DNA of 64,000 bases from Serendipita indica DSM 11827. Lineage: Eukaryota > Basidiomycota > Agaricomycetes > Sebacinales > Serendipitaceae. Positions within the stretch are counted from its first letter, which is position 1, and each line of letters starts with the position of its first letter. The stretch covers positions 1,054,001-1,118,000 of the forward strand of contig CAJVGD010000013.1 in NCBI GenBank assembly GCA_910890315.1, in the 5' to 3' direction. The position numbers were made by a program, and so were the translations under genes. This document shows positions 49,701-59,472 of the stretch, one piece after another. Below the pieces are notes generated by a model. It ran no database searches. It saw only the letters and a program-made list of their open reading frames with translations, and was not told the DNA's origin.

Positions 49701-50716
49701 GATTACGATTAACGCTAGTGGCGCCACCACCCTCCCTACGGGCCGACCGGTCGAGCTCAAGCAAGTACTGAGTGGATACGTCGAGCTGTCCCAACCGGCA
49801 TCGAAGCGGAACCTCGAGACCCTCATTGAAGCTGCTGATGAGGCCGTAAAGCCGGAGTTGAGGGCTATGGCCTCGGCATACAAAGACACCGTGGTCGACA
49901 AGAGGATCAGTGTTTTGGACATTCTATGCAAGTATCCGACATTGCCTATCTCATTGGGGAGTTTCCTGGCTATGCTCCCGGCAATGCGAGTGAGGCAATA
50001 TTCAATTTCCTCTTCACCACTCTGGAATCCGCGCCATGTCACCCTCACTGTCAGTGTAGTCAACTCACCTGCAATCAGCGGTACCGGCGAGATCTTCCAA
50101 GGCGTGGCATCCAACTTTTTGGCCAACCTGCGACCAGGGGATCTCGTCCAGCTCATGATCCGCCAATCCGCTACGACGTTCTCTCTACCTGTCGACCCGA
50201 GTGTTCCCATCGTACTCTTTTGCGCAGGCACCGGACTCGCACCTATGCGCGGTTTCATCCAGGAGCGTGCGATGCAGATTCAAAGTGGTCGAAAAGACAT
50301 CGGGAAGATTCTCCTCTTCTTTGGATGTCGAGATCCAGGCAAGGATTATCTCTATTTCGAGACCGACCTTGGAAAGTGGATCGAGCTAGGTGTGGTCGAC
50401 GTTCGACCTGCGTTCTCGCGGGCACCAGAGAAAAGCGAAGGGTGTCGGTACGTTCAAGACCGAATTGTGAGAGACGGAGATGAGGTTCGAAAATACTTCC
50501 GGGAGAAGGCCAAGGTATAGTGTTCCCTATCTTATATGTCTGGTGCAGAAGCTCATATTTGCCTAGTTCTTCACATGTGGTGGGACGGCTGTTGCCGCTG
50601 GGATTCGCGAAGCCTGTATCAAGTTGATTGAAGAGGACTGTGGCTCGCGGGACGGTGCAGTCGAGAAGTTTAAAGCACTTCAGAAGGAGCGCTATGCCAC
50701 TGACATCTTTGGATAA
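46760..50716 (+). CDS. CYP505-like P450-reductase fusion, copy 2 (frame break in haem loop)
   Basis: Same plan as copy 1, probable start [14 protein letters not shown] (46,760), alternative ATG 46,794. I-helix AGHETTSG is retained, and the GC-donor intron is kept (GCAAGC). FMN, FAD and NADPH parts are intact, including [18 protein letters not shown], where copy 1 is shifted, and [16 protein letters not shown]. At about 48,483-48,487 the haem-loop codons read CCTTTG where copy 1 has CCTTTTG. This loses one T and shifts the frame just before FGNGARAC, so the P450 could not bind haem. The N-terminal coding exons differ visibly from copy 1, while the reductase part and 3' flank are almost identical. 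That pattern suggests recent gene conversion at the 3' side. Confidence 0.83.
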
Positions 50717-50829
50717 AAACAACGATTCTACGAACCAGAGTAGCGTATACGACCGAAGATCAAGATCAGCTATCAGTTACGTTGAGTTGTAGTGTTGAAG
50801 CTGTCACAATATAATCGTGCCTGAAAGAC

Positions 50830-51255
50830 GGACCGGATGACTTACATATCTAAGGATCCTCACACCGATGAAGGAGTCTGATCCTTTATGTCAATGTTCG
50901 TTCGAGGTCGAGACATGAGTTATACCTAACGTAGGACTCTTCTACGCCGTAGATAGGGCTTTAATATTTCGACGTGAGATCACGGAGCTAAACTCTGGCT
51001 CTGCATGGATGTGATATAATCCTATGCGTCGCGTGAACAGTTTCCACTGAGGAGGTATGAGCTACTCAGAAGACAAGCACGCTAGCCTTGATCACTATCA
51101 GCGACCAGAGGTGGGTATGCATCCACCCGTGGGTCAGTCACTCTGACCAAAATGACCAAAAAGTTTGAAGAGGACGTGATGAGTGTCAACCAGAGAAAGA
51201 GTCGTGGAGGTCGTCAAAACTGTACTGTACCGAGTGTTTTGCACAACGCAATAAG
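50830..51255. other. Spacer after the duplicated unit
   Basis: No gene or repeat recognised. Composition is ordinary and the open frames are short. Confidence 0.4.
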
Positions 51256-51480
51256 TATGAGCGGCCACGGTGGACAAAAATCATTCAAGATTCGTAAGAA
51301 CAAAGTAAGAGGCAGGATGGGGCGGGCTGTGGTGCGCTTGAGCGGGCTCTGGCCGGCTGGGGCGTGACGGGACGGGCTGAGGCAGACTCACAAATACTCA
51401 TCCTGGCCCCCGCCTGTGCCAGCCCGTCAAGCCACAAGTTCGTCAGCCTGCGTCGGTTAATTCTGAATGATTGTGATTGT
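51256..51480 (+). repeat. G+C-rich interspersed repeat, copy 1
   Basis: It begins TATGAGCGGCCACGGTGG and runs through AAGAGGCAGGATGG into repeated GACGGGCTG/GCGGGCTG words, then the complementary CAGCCCGTC form. The same start and order occur inverted at 58,847-59,252. It looks like a non-autonomous or degenerate repeat family. Confidence 0.65.
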
Positions 51481-51502
51481 AAAATTTAGCCGTCAATGAT
51501 TA

Positions 51503-51689
51503 AATCCCCTGACCGTAACGAAGTGGAGGGAAGGGTCTTACAGGCCCTCACCAGGCACAGTAATTGAAATGTCTGCACGTAAACCAGTACGTTCTCCCTA
51601 TCACTATGGATTGTACTGACACTCCCCAGACGACACCCTCCCGCTCGAACACGTTCAGTTTGGCTTCGAAGTCTACTCACCGCCGACCT
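51503..51689. repeat. 187-bp direct repeat, left copy
   Basis: From AATCCCCTGACCGTAACG to CACCGCCGACCT, matching 58,304-58,490 with about five differences by eye, all transitions. The right copy lies inside a broken gene fragment, so this is probably a copied piece of it. Confidence 0.85.
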
Positions 51690-52300
51690 TTTTCTTGTAA
51701 AGCTATCTAATTTGCCACCTCAAGGTGCGTCGGGCCTCTTGATACCCATGGAATCACTCTGATTGCCTGTGGGTATTGCCGGCGCAGCCTGTATACCATG
51801 CGAGGATTCCAATGTCGTTTCATACGAGCCTCTGCGCCCCGTTTCACCCGACAGAGACGTTGATGTCACTCTTTATCCGTTGAATTTGCATGCATCTGTT
51901 GCTACCAGGAGAGACGTTACTCCCTTGAGTATTGTGAGCGTATCACCAGCTGAAACTTTACGTTCTTTTGTCGAACAGCTTACTACTATGCACCTGAGCG
52001 CGAGCTCCAGCAGATCAAGGGAAAGAGGACTGAAGGCTCGGGCCCATAGTCTTAGTGCCCCCTCACAATCTCTGCCTGCGTGCTCTGTCTCCTCCTGGAT
52101 CCAGATGGCACGATTGCTTTTGTTTGTCATTTAGTTCTCTGATGAAATCTCCTATTTCGTTCACACCCCTTCTCCCTGTTCATTGCGAGCGTCTAAGGGG
52201 TCCCACGCGAGTTGTGTGTATAACATATATTTCGCAATAAATCGTCGAGCCCAAAAGGAGATAAAGGTAAGGGGTCCACCCGGAGGGCCCTTCAGTGTCA
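51690..52300. other. Spacer downstream of the NACHT-WD40 gene
   Basis: No recognisable gene. The longest frame, 51,763-52,134 plus, has no domain. The 3' end of the minus-strand NACHT-WD40 gene abuts at 52,301. Confidence 0.4.
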
Positions 52301-55300
52301 TTATGGGACATTTGTTCGAACATCTGTCCAAGAGAGACCACATTGAAAATTGGTGAAATCAAATTTGGTCTTGCGGAATGGAGCCTCGTTTGGAATTGTC
52401 AGGAGATATGGATATTTTAGTCCGCGTCGATTGTCTGGTGGTACCCAGAAGAGACGTTTGCCGGAAGAATGTACCCAGCCGTCCTGCGAGAGTAAGCAAA
52501 TTTGGAATCCAGGTACATGGATTCTTAGAGGGGTGGCCTGTAGACCCTCGCTGAGGCTTGAATATACAGACTCTTTACCAGAAGAATTTGCGTTTGCACT
52601 TAAGGCTATTTGTCGAGTCGCATCAAAATCTCGAAGGCGAGCTGAGTTGAACTCACCGGTTTCTGCATCCCATGATCGGATCGTCTTGTCCCACGAGCCG
52701 GAGACTATCTGTGACCCGCCTGGCGAGAATCCGACGGCGCTGACTCCGCTTTCATGACCTCGGAGTGGCTCTCCCACAGCCTGACCAGTTGCCGCGTCCC
52801 ACAATCGAATTGTGTTGTCGGACGAGCCAGACACAATCTGTGAGCCGTCTGGCGAGAGTCCGATGGCGTTGACCCAACCTTCATGACCTCGGAGTGGCTC
52901 TCCCACAGCCTGACCAGTTGCCGCGTCCCACAATCGAATTGTGTTGTCGTACGAGCCAGACACAATCTGTGAGCCGTCTGGCGAGAATCCGACGGCGCTG
53001 ACCACACCTTCATGACCTCGGAGTGGCTCTCCCACAGCCTGACCAGTTGCCGCGTCCCACAATCGAATGGTGTTGTCGGACGAGCCAGACACAATCTGTG
53101 AGCCGTCTGGCGAGAATCCGACGGCGTTGACCCAACCATCATGACCTCGGAGTGGTTCTCCCACAGCCTGACCAGTTGCCGCGTCCCACAATCGAATGGT
53201 GTTATCGGACGAGCCAGACACAATCTGTGAGCCGTCTGGCGAGAATCCGACGGCGTTGACCCAATCTTCATGACCTCGGAGTGGCTCTCCCACAGCCTGA
53301 CCAGTTGCCGCGTCCCACAATCGAATTGTCTTGTCCCACGAGCCAGACACAATCTGTGAGCCGTCTGGCGAGAATCCGACGGCGTTGACCCAACCTTCAT
53401 GACCTCGGAGTGGCTCTCCCACAGCCTGACCAGTTGCCGCGTCCCACAATCGAATTGTGTTGTCCCACGAGCCAGACACAATCTGTGAGCCGTCTGGCGA
53501 GAATCCGACGGCGCTGACCACACCTTCATGACCTCGGAGTGGCTCTCCCACAGCCTGACCAGTTGCCGCGTCCCACAACCGAATTGTCTTGTCGGACGAG
53601 CCAGACACAATCTGTGAGCCGTCTGGCGAGAATTCGATGGCGGTGACCACACCTTCATGACCTCGGAGTGGCTCTCCCACAGCCTGACCAGTTGCCGCGT
53701 CCCACAATCGAATTGTGTTGTCCCACGAGCCAGACACAATCTGTGACCCGCCTGGTGAGAATCCGACGGCGTTGACCCAACCTTCATGACCTCGGAGTGG
53801 CTCTCCTACAGCCTGACCAGTTGCCGCGTCCCACAATCGAATTGTCTTGTCCCACGAGCCAGACACAATCTGTGAGCCGTCTGGCGAGAATCCTACGGCG
53901 CTGACTCCGCCTTCATGACCTCGGAGTGGCTCTCCCACAGCCTGACCAGTTGCCGCGTCCCACAATCGAATTGTCTTGTCGTACGAGCCAGACACAATCT
54001 GTGAGCCGTCTGGCGAGAATCCGACGGCGTTGACCCAATCGTCATGACCTCGGAGTGGCCCTCCCACAGCCTGACCAGTTGCCGCGTCCCACAATCGAAT
54101 TGTCTTGTCGGACGAGCCAGACACAATCTGTGAGCCGTCTGGCGAGAATCCGACGGCGTTGACCCAACCTTCATGACCTCGGAGTGGCTCTCCCACAGCC
54201 CGACCAGTTACCGCGTCCCACAATCGAATTGTGTTGTCGGACGAGCCAGACGCAATCTGTGAGCCGTCTGGCGAGAATCCGACGGCGTTGACCACAGCTT
54301 CATGACCTCGGAGCGGCTCTCCCACAGCCTGACCAGTTGCCGCGTCCCACAATCGAATTGTGTTGTCGGACGAGCCAGACACAATCTTTGAGCCGTCTGG
54401 CGAGAATACGACGGCTCTGACCTCGCCTTCATGACCTCGAAGCCTACTTGGGAGCCCAGGATACATTTCCTCGAGGCCTTCGGTTACACAAAGGGTATTA
54501 CTATACATCTTCGCACCTTCAATATGCAATATTGAATTTGTAGGGGTGAATGGGAGTGCGGAAATGTATATGTGTGGGGCGCTCTCTTGAATCGGTACTG
54601 AAAATACGATTATAAACCGTCGAATCTGGTCCATGTTGACTTCTTCCCATGTTTCAAGCTATCTGTGGCGTCAGAGTCGAATTGGCTCGGATCGGCAACT
54701 TACTCCTGCGTGGCGTGTAATAGCTCGAAGACCGGTTATTGCTCGTGGCACTCCTCCGGTCAAGCTCAGAACCTCCATCCAGTATAACACGTATGGAACT
54801 TGAATAATCTGTTGGATTTCCTTCTTGACGATGGACCGCCAGCTGTCGCCAGCTTCAGCCACATGGAACAGCCAATGAGAGCTGGCATATCGCAGGCGTC
54901 TTGAAATGAATCTCGATACTCTCGTATCGAGGTTTGGAATCTCTCTATTAAGATAGAAAGATGACTCCAGTTGACATATATTGAACTTGAGACCATCTCT
55001 TCGCGATGTGAGATGTTTGAGACACCAAACTGCGGCTTGGCCGTGTGCGTCAGGAATCCTGATATACACGTTGTTACGCGTATCGATGGGTGGGGCTACA
55101 GAGCAACGCCGAAGGTACTCGACGAAAGTGGGGTGCCGAAATTGGATTAGACTCGTGGTACCATCCTCAACAAGTACGCTGCCGAGATTCCGTACCAGCG
55201 CCTTTGCACTTCCGTATACCCCGGAATGCCTGAGAATGTCGTCCACGTCGTCGGCAGTCAGCGGTTCAAACGCTGCAAGCAGTACAGCGAGCATCTTGTA

Positions 55301-57017
55301 CATGATCGTGTGGAACTCGGGATCCATGCGCACAAAGATGAGGTTATATAGATCGTCTATGGCCCCAGCCTTGTCCATGGACATGAGGTGATCATACGTG
55401 ATCTCCGGAGGGCTTAAGCTTGTCTGGCTGGTGAGCATTCGACATGCAGTGCTCGCCCAGATGAACAATCCGTTGGCCTTTTCGATCAGTCTCTGCCTTT
55501 TGCCCTCCGGCAGCACGTTGTCTAGTGCTTTGTGTATGTACACTGCGATATCACCAATGTTATCATGATGCTTGACATCGTGCAGTCGGTCCTCCAACTT
55601 GGATTTGATTGAGAGTGACCCCAAGACGGCTTGGATTACGGGATCTGGCCGACTCGTCATGAAGATCTTGAGGTTTTTTGTTCCTTGAACAGCTGTAGAA
55701 AGCGTTTCGACGAGCTCTCTTCGCTGCAATCCAGATTTACATTCATCAAGAGCGTCGATGACGAGAATGACACGTTCTTGACTATGATGGATGGGATCAA
55801 TGACTAACTTCTGGAACTGTTCTTCTAGAGAGCTTCGCATGAACGACGGGTGCCACTTCACAGCTCCAGCGACGTGCGGCGCAAGCCTGGGTATGTAGTC
55901 GACCAGGTCTCTTGCTATTGTAGAGCAGAACTTGTCTGTGGTAGATCCTTCACTGCTTGCAATGGAGAAGAAGAACCGGCCTCCTAGTACTCCTTCCTTC
56001 CTCCAAGTCTCTGCTGCAGACATTGCGACTGTGGACTTGCCAGAGCCGGCGATATCACACAGCCAAAATATCGGCTTGTCCGACGTATCATCGTCGGCCC
56101 AGCGGTAGATAGTCTGAAGAACAGCCTCGCGTGTTCCTTTCAGACACGGCCTGTGGACTGAGGATGCGACGAAAGCTACCACCGGTAGCTGTAGTATAGC
56201 ATTGGTGTCGACTTCGAATGTTTAGTAAGCATCTCATCCCAAATTTCAGCTTACCGTCTTTAAGAATGGTCTCCACGTTCGCTTTGGTGGCTTTGGTATC
56301 CCTCTCGACATTTTGAATACGCAAGGCTGTAAAAAGACTCAAGGCCTCCTTTGTCGATAGTGAGTACTGTGAACAAGGTCGATAAGGCTCGCACCATGAA
56401 TTGCCTATGCCGGTCCTCGATGTCTCGATTGAGTTTGAGAATCTCTTCTGCGTCAATTTTCATTTTTCCGAACGCTTTAAAGATGCTGAGTTTGCTGCGG
56501 TTGCGTTTCTCCTTTAGGTCGACAATTGTATCGTGCATATTTTCGAGAAATCTACATCACTCAGCCTACTGAAGCAAATTTGAAGTGCTACGTACTCGAC
56601 ATAATGGATTAGCGGCTGCCTAAACGCCTCGTCAACGGCCATGTCTTCCTCAGGATATGCCTCCAATAGGGTGATTTGTTTCTCGAGCGCAGACATGTAT
56701 TCCTTCAAACGTCCAGCTAGATCAATCCATTCCTCTTGATTGATCTCTGTTGCCTATTGAATCCGTTAGACGCAGTCGTGGCAGGTTCGCCAACTTGCCT
56801 GTACGACTTCGAGAATTGACTTGGTGGTTCGACAAGCTGCCTTGAGAGGAGCGAGTACATCTGATCCCTCGGATATGTTGGCCACTACATCCAGGCCGAC
56901 ATTGAGCGTGTCGTATACTTGACGTTTTTTGCCTGTTGGGCGCTGTGCTGACGAAGATCCCGATGAATCTGTGGGCAGATGTCGTTTCTTGTGCTTTGTT
57001 GATTTTTGGGTCGACAT
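52301..57017 (-). CDS. NACHT-WD40 NLR-like protein with 14 near-identical WD repeats
   Basis: A gene of at least five exons from MSTQKSTKHKKRHLP. The N-terminal part is basic then helical (VLAPLKAACRTTKSILEVVQ; coiled HDTIVDLKEKRNRSKLSIF). The NACHT domain (about 56,180-54,700) has P-loop CDIAGSGKST, Walker B RVILVIDALDEC and sensor FMTSRPDP, then the winged-helix/helical region. The last exon (to 52,301) has 14 WD40 repeats of 43 residues, enough for two seven-blade propellers. It ends in a tail (LSQDGWVHSSG, LFWVPPDNRRG) seen after such repeats in Agaricomycetes. Fungal proteins of this plan (HET-E/HET-D of Podospora) trigger cell death after non-self recognition by the WD face. The repeats differ chiefly at positions 5-7, 9, 25 and 27. 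There is no recognisable HET or amyloid effector. Confidence 0.88.
52660..54450 (-). repeat. Tandem WD40-coding repeat array, 129-bp period
   Basis: Fourteen in-frame units of 129 bp in one exon, near-identical at DNA level outside a few codons. First and last units are the most diverged. Such arrays can expand and contract by unequal exchange and are hard to assemble. Confidence 0.9.
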
Positions 57018-57286
57018 CGTGAAGGTGGATGGCTCCAAGATATGGTCAGCGCCAATGCCACTCTCCGTATTGTCGGCGCTCAAAGGATAAGGCCAAATAC
57101 AGAGTTTAATCATTGAAGGTACAGAACAATTCGAAACCAATAGATGCCATTGTCCATATTGCAGAACCCATGGAACCTCGCAGACAATTTCGGGCCAACC
57201 CAGAGACAAAGAATTGGAAGTTACGGTAAAGAACTGGAAGCCGGACGATCGACACACCCGAAGCCAGCGTGCAGCGGACCACTTCC
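57018..57286. promoter_or_regulatory. Shared divergent promoter of the NLR-like and methyltransferase genes
   Basis: Only 269 bp separates the two start codons, which point away from each other. Coregulation is possible. No TATA box stands out. Confidence 0.45.
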
Positions 57287-58110
57287 ATGGCGTCGGTCAC
57301 CTGGTTTGACCGTTTCGCAGTCCTACTAGACCTCTTTTACATCCTAAAAGCAGCTATTCCGCCTACAATATCAGCAACATTCAGGCAGCCGTCGCTTCTT
57401 GTCCACCCACGAAGATTGCAAGACGTGTTCTTTCAAAACGTCTGGGCCTTCATGGGCGACGGTGTGGATGCTGCGGGTGCAGAAACTAAGCACGCACTTT
57501 TACCTGCTGCTTGTGGTGTCGTTCTTGAAATAGGGGCAGGTGTGTCGTCTTCGAAAACTCCATACACAGAACGAGATAGACTAATGCCCGCAAAGGACAC
57601 GGCCACTCGTGCAAGTACCTGGACACCACTCGTGTCACAAGGTACATTGCCCTCGAGCCGAGTATAGAGATGCATAAGCACATCCCTGCCAACGCGGTCA
57701 AGGCCGGGTTCGAGCCCGCACAGATCCAGATGATCTCGTGCAGTGCTGAAGAGACGGAGAAAATCTTAGAAGCGCTTGGGGGAGAGCAAGTCGACACACT
57801 CGTCTCCATCCTCGGTCTCTGTGGCATCCCCGACGTCAAGAAATCAGTGGCTGTACTCACGGACAAGGTTCTTAAACTTGGTGGAGTGTTCCTCTTTTAT
57901 GAGCACGTTCGCTGCGACTCCTCGCCTACGCTTGCTTGGTGGCAAGCCGTTTGGACACCGATATGTGAACCAATACTAGGCTGTCGGTTAGATAAACCAA
58001 CGCATCATATTATCGACGCACTGGATATATGGGAAGATCGCAAATTGGAGGGCAAAGTACCCGAGGAGCCACCAAATCTTTTTTGGCACCGTTATCGCAA
58101 GAAATTGTAG
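57287..58110 (+). CDS. METTL7-like SAM-dependent methyltransferase
   Basis: Two exons encode about 250 residues from MASVTWFDRFAV. A hydrophobic N-terminal segment (FAVLLDLFYILKAAIP) may anchor the protein in a membrane. Motif I is split by the intron: VVLEIGAG + HGHSCKYLD (donor near 57,541, acceptor near 57,596). Motif II is RYIALEPSIEMHKH, then VDTLVSILGLCGIPD as motif IV-like and KLGGVFLFYEHV as the post-I strand. The tail PTHHIIDALDIWEDRKLEG and NLFWHRYRKKL match the METTL7/thiol-methyltransferase type, whose members methylate small thiols or lipids at the endoplasmic reticulum or lipid droplets. The substrate here is unknown. It is the only other intact gene between the 187-bp direct repeats, beside the NACHT-WD40 gene. 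Confidence 0.78.
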
Positions 58111-58115
58111 AGCCA

Positions 58116-58830
58116 CTAGCTGAGGGTCATGGTTCTATAACACGTTGGATCTGTACAGTGCACAACTTGATATGCATAGGAGTTGTATCTATAAGATGGA
58201 TGGAAATTCAATAGCGAGGCCTCCGAAGAGGCGTCTGTTTCTTCTGCGGCCTTACATGGAATAAGGCGACGGTTTGATAGAAGAGGAACCAAATTAGTGA
58301 GTGAATCCCCTGACCGTAACGAAGTGGAGGGAAGGGTCTTACAGGCCCTCACCAGGCACAGTAATTGAAATGTCTGCACGTAAACCAGTACGTTCTCTCT
58401 ATCACTATGGATTGTACTGACATTCCCCAGACAACACCCTCCCGCTCGAACATGTTTAGTTTGGCTTCGAAGTCTACTCACCGCCGACCTATGTTTGACA
58501 AGTACATCAACTAGTGGGACCCTTGCGTCTGGCTGGTCGGTTGCATTGCTGATCATCCGATGAAGGAGCTCAAGTAGCTTGTTGAGAGTGTCAAATAGGT
58601 AGCGGTACTCCTCATGTCTTCAAAGTAGTCCATGAGTTGGCGCAAAATGAACTCTGAGATGCTGTGTATCCTGACTATGCACTTGTATGGATTGTCCTAT
58701 GTCCCTTGTCAAAGCCACTAAGGCTCCCATACGTGCTTCAGAACGAGCTTGGGCGCTGGACTCCATCAATTCATGAAGAGCTTGGGATTGAGGTGCAATG
58801 ACATTCCCATGTAAATTGCTGAGTACATCT
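58116..58830 (-). pseudogene. Broken gene fragment with helical coding sequence
   Basis: On the minus strand short frames read APQSQALHELMESSAQARSE, RMGALVALTRDIGQSIQ, then RYLFDTLNKLLELLHRM and VPLVDVLVKHRSAVSRLRSQ. These are helix-forming and gene-like, but frames change without convincing introns and there is no start or downstream domain. It may be the remains of the N-terminal helical part of an NLR-like or similar protein. Positions 58,304-58,490 are repeated at 51,503-51,689. Confidence 0.45.
58304..58490. repeat. 187-bp direct repeat, right copy
   Basis: Same orientation as the copy at 51,503-51,689, about 97 percent identical by eye. The two copies bracket the NACHT-WD40 and methyltransferase genes, 6.8 kb apart. 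Confidence 0.85.
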
Positions 58831-58846
58831 AGATAGTAACAGAACA

Positions 58847-59252
58847 GGCTAGGATGGGACGGGCTGGGACAGCCTGGGGAGTGATGGGGTAGGATAAGCG
58901 AATGCAGCTTACTTTGTCCTGGTAATACGCAAGCCCGCCTTGTCCTGTCCCAGCCCGTCCTGGCCCTCCTGTGAACTTACAGTGACGGGCTAGGACGGGC
59001 CAGGCTCTAGCAGGTTAAGCAAATAAGATGTATACCTTGATTAGATATCTTGGCCCGTCCCGTCAGCCGTCAGCCCATCCTAGCCTGCCCTAGCCCATCA
59101 CCGCCCGCTAGATTATTCGCTTATGCCGTCCCATCACTCCCCAGCCCGCCTTATCCTGTCCCAGCCCGCTCCATCCTGCCTCTTGCTTTGTTCTGGGTGC
59201 GCAAATCCATAAGTCGAATCAATTTTGTCCACCGTGGCCGCTCATAGATAAG
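58847..59252 (-). repeat. G+C-rich interspersed repeat, copy 2
   Basis: On the minus strand it starts TATGAGCGGCCACGGTGG, as copy 1 does, then AAGAGGCAGGATGGAGCGGG. It then contains two arms (about 58,847-58,905 and 59,112-59,180) that are imperfect inverted repeats of each other, rich in GGGACGGGCTGGG. Long hairpin potential. No coding capacity. Confidence 0.65.
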
Positions 59253-59472
59253 CCTATGGATAAGTTAGAATGGCATTTGACAGGGTTTCAACGGCCGTAT
59301 AAGATATTCCGAGAATCTGGACGCGGTCAAGGTTCGACCGAGCTCGCTTAGTTCCCGTTTGCCGACAAACTTCGACTCTGCCACCGCGGACGAAAGAAAA
59401 GCGTCTGCAGTTTTCCTGCAAATCAGGTCTCGCTCGTCGACTATTAGTTACTATTGTGGATAAGAGAGTGCA

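Larger units (their letters stand above)
46115..50829 (+). repeat. Segmental duplication, unit 2
   Basis: The second copy of the 35,964-40,860 unit. It begins with an orphan piece of the BAR-SH3 gene's 3' end, then the P450-reductase gene, and ends at the shared CCTGAAAGAC. Confidence 0.85.

Noticed and set aside
40975-50829. The copia element as the cause of the P450 duplication
   Set aside because: The element has matching 5-bp target duplicates on both sides, so it inserted as a unit into pre-existing DNA; the duplication ends do not coincide with its LTRs.
52705-53787. Long repetitive minus-strand frame beside the WD40 array
   Set aside because: It is a shadow of the WD40 repeats in another frame: the 129-bp period keeps every frame open, and the WD40 frame has the clear protein family.
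57700-57730. tRNA B-box-like GTTCGAGCCC
   Set aside because: It lies inside the methyltransferase coding exon and has no A box or cloverleaf.
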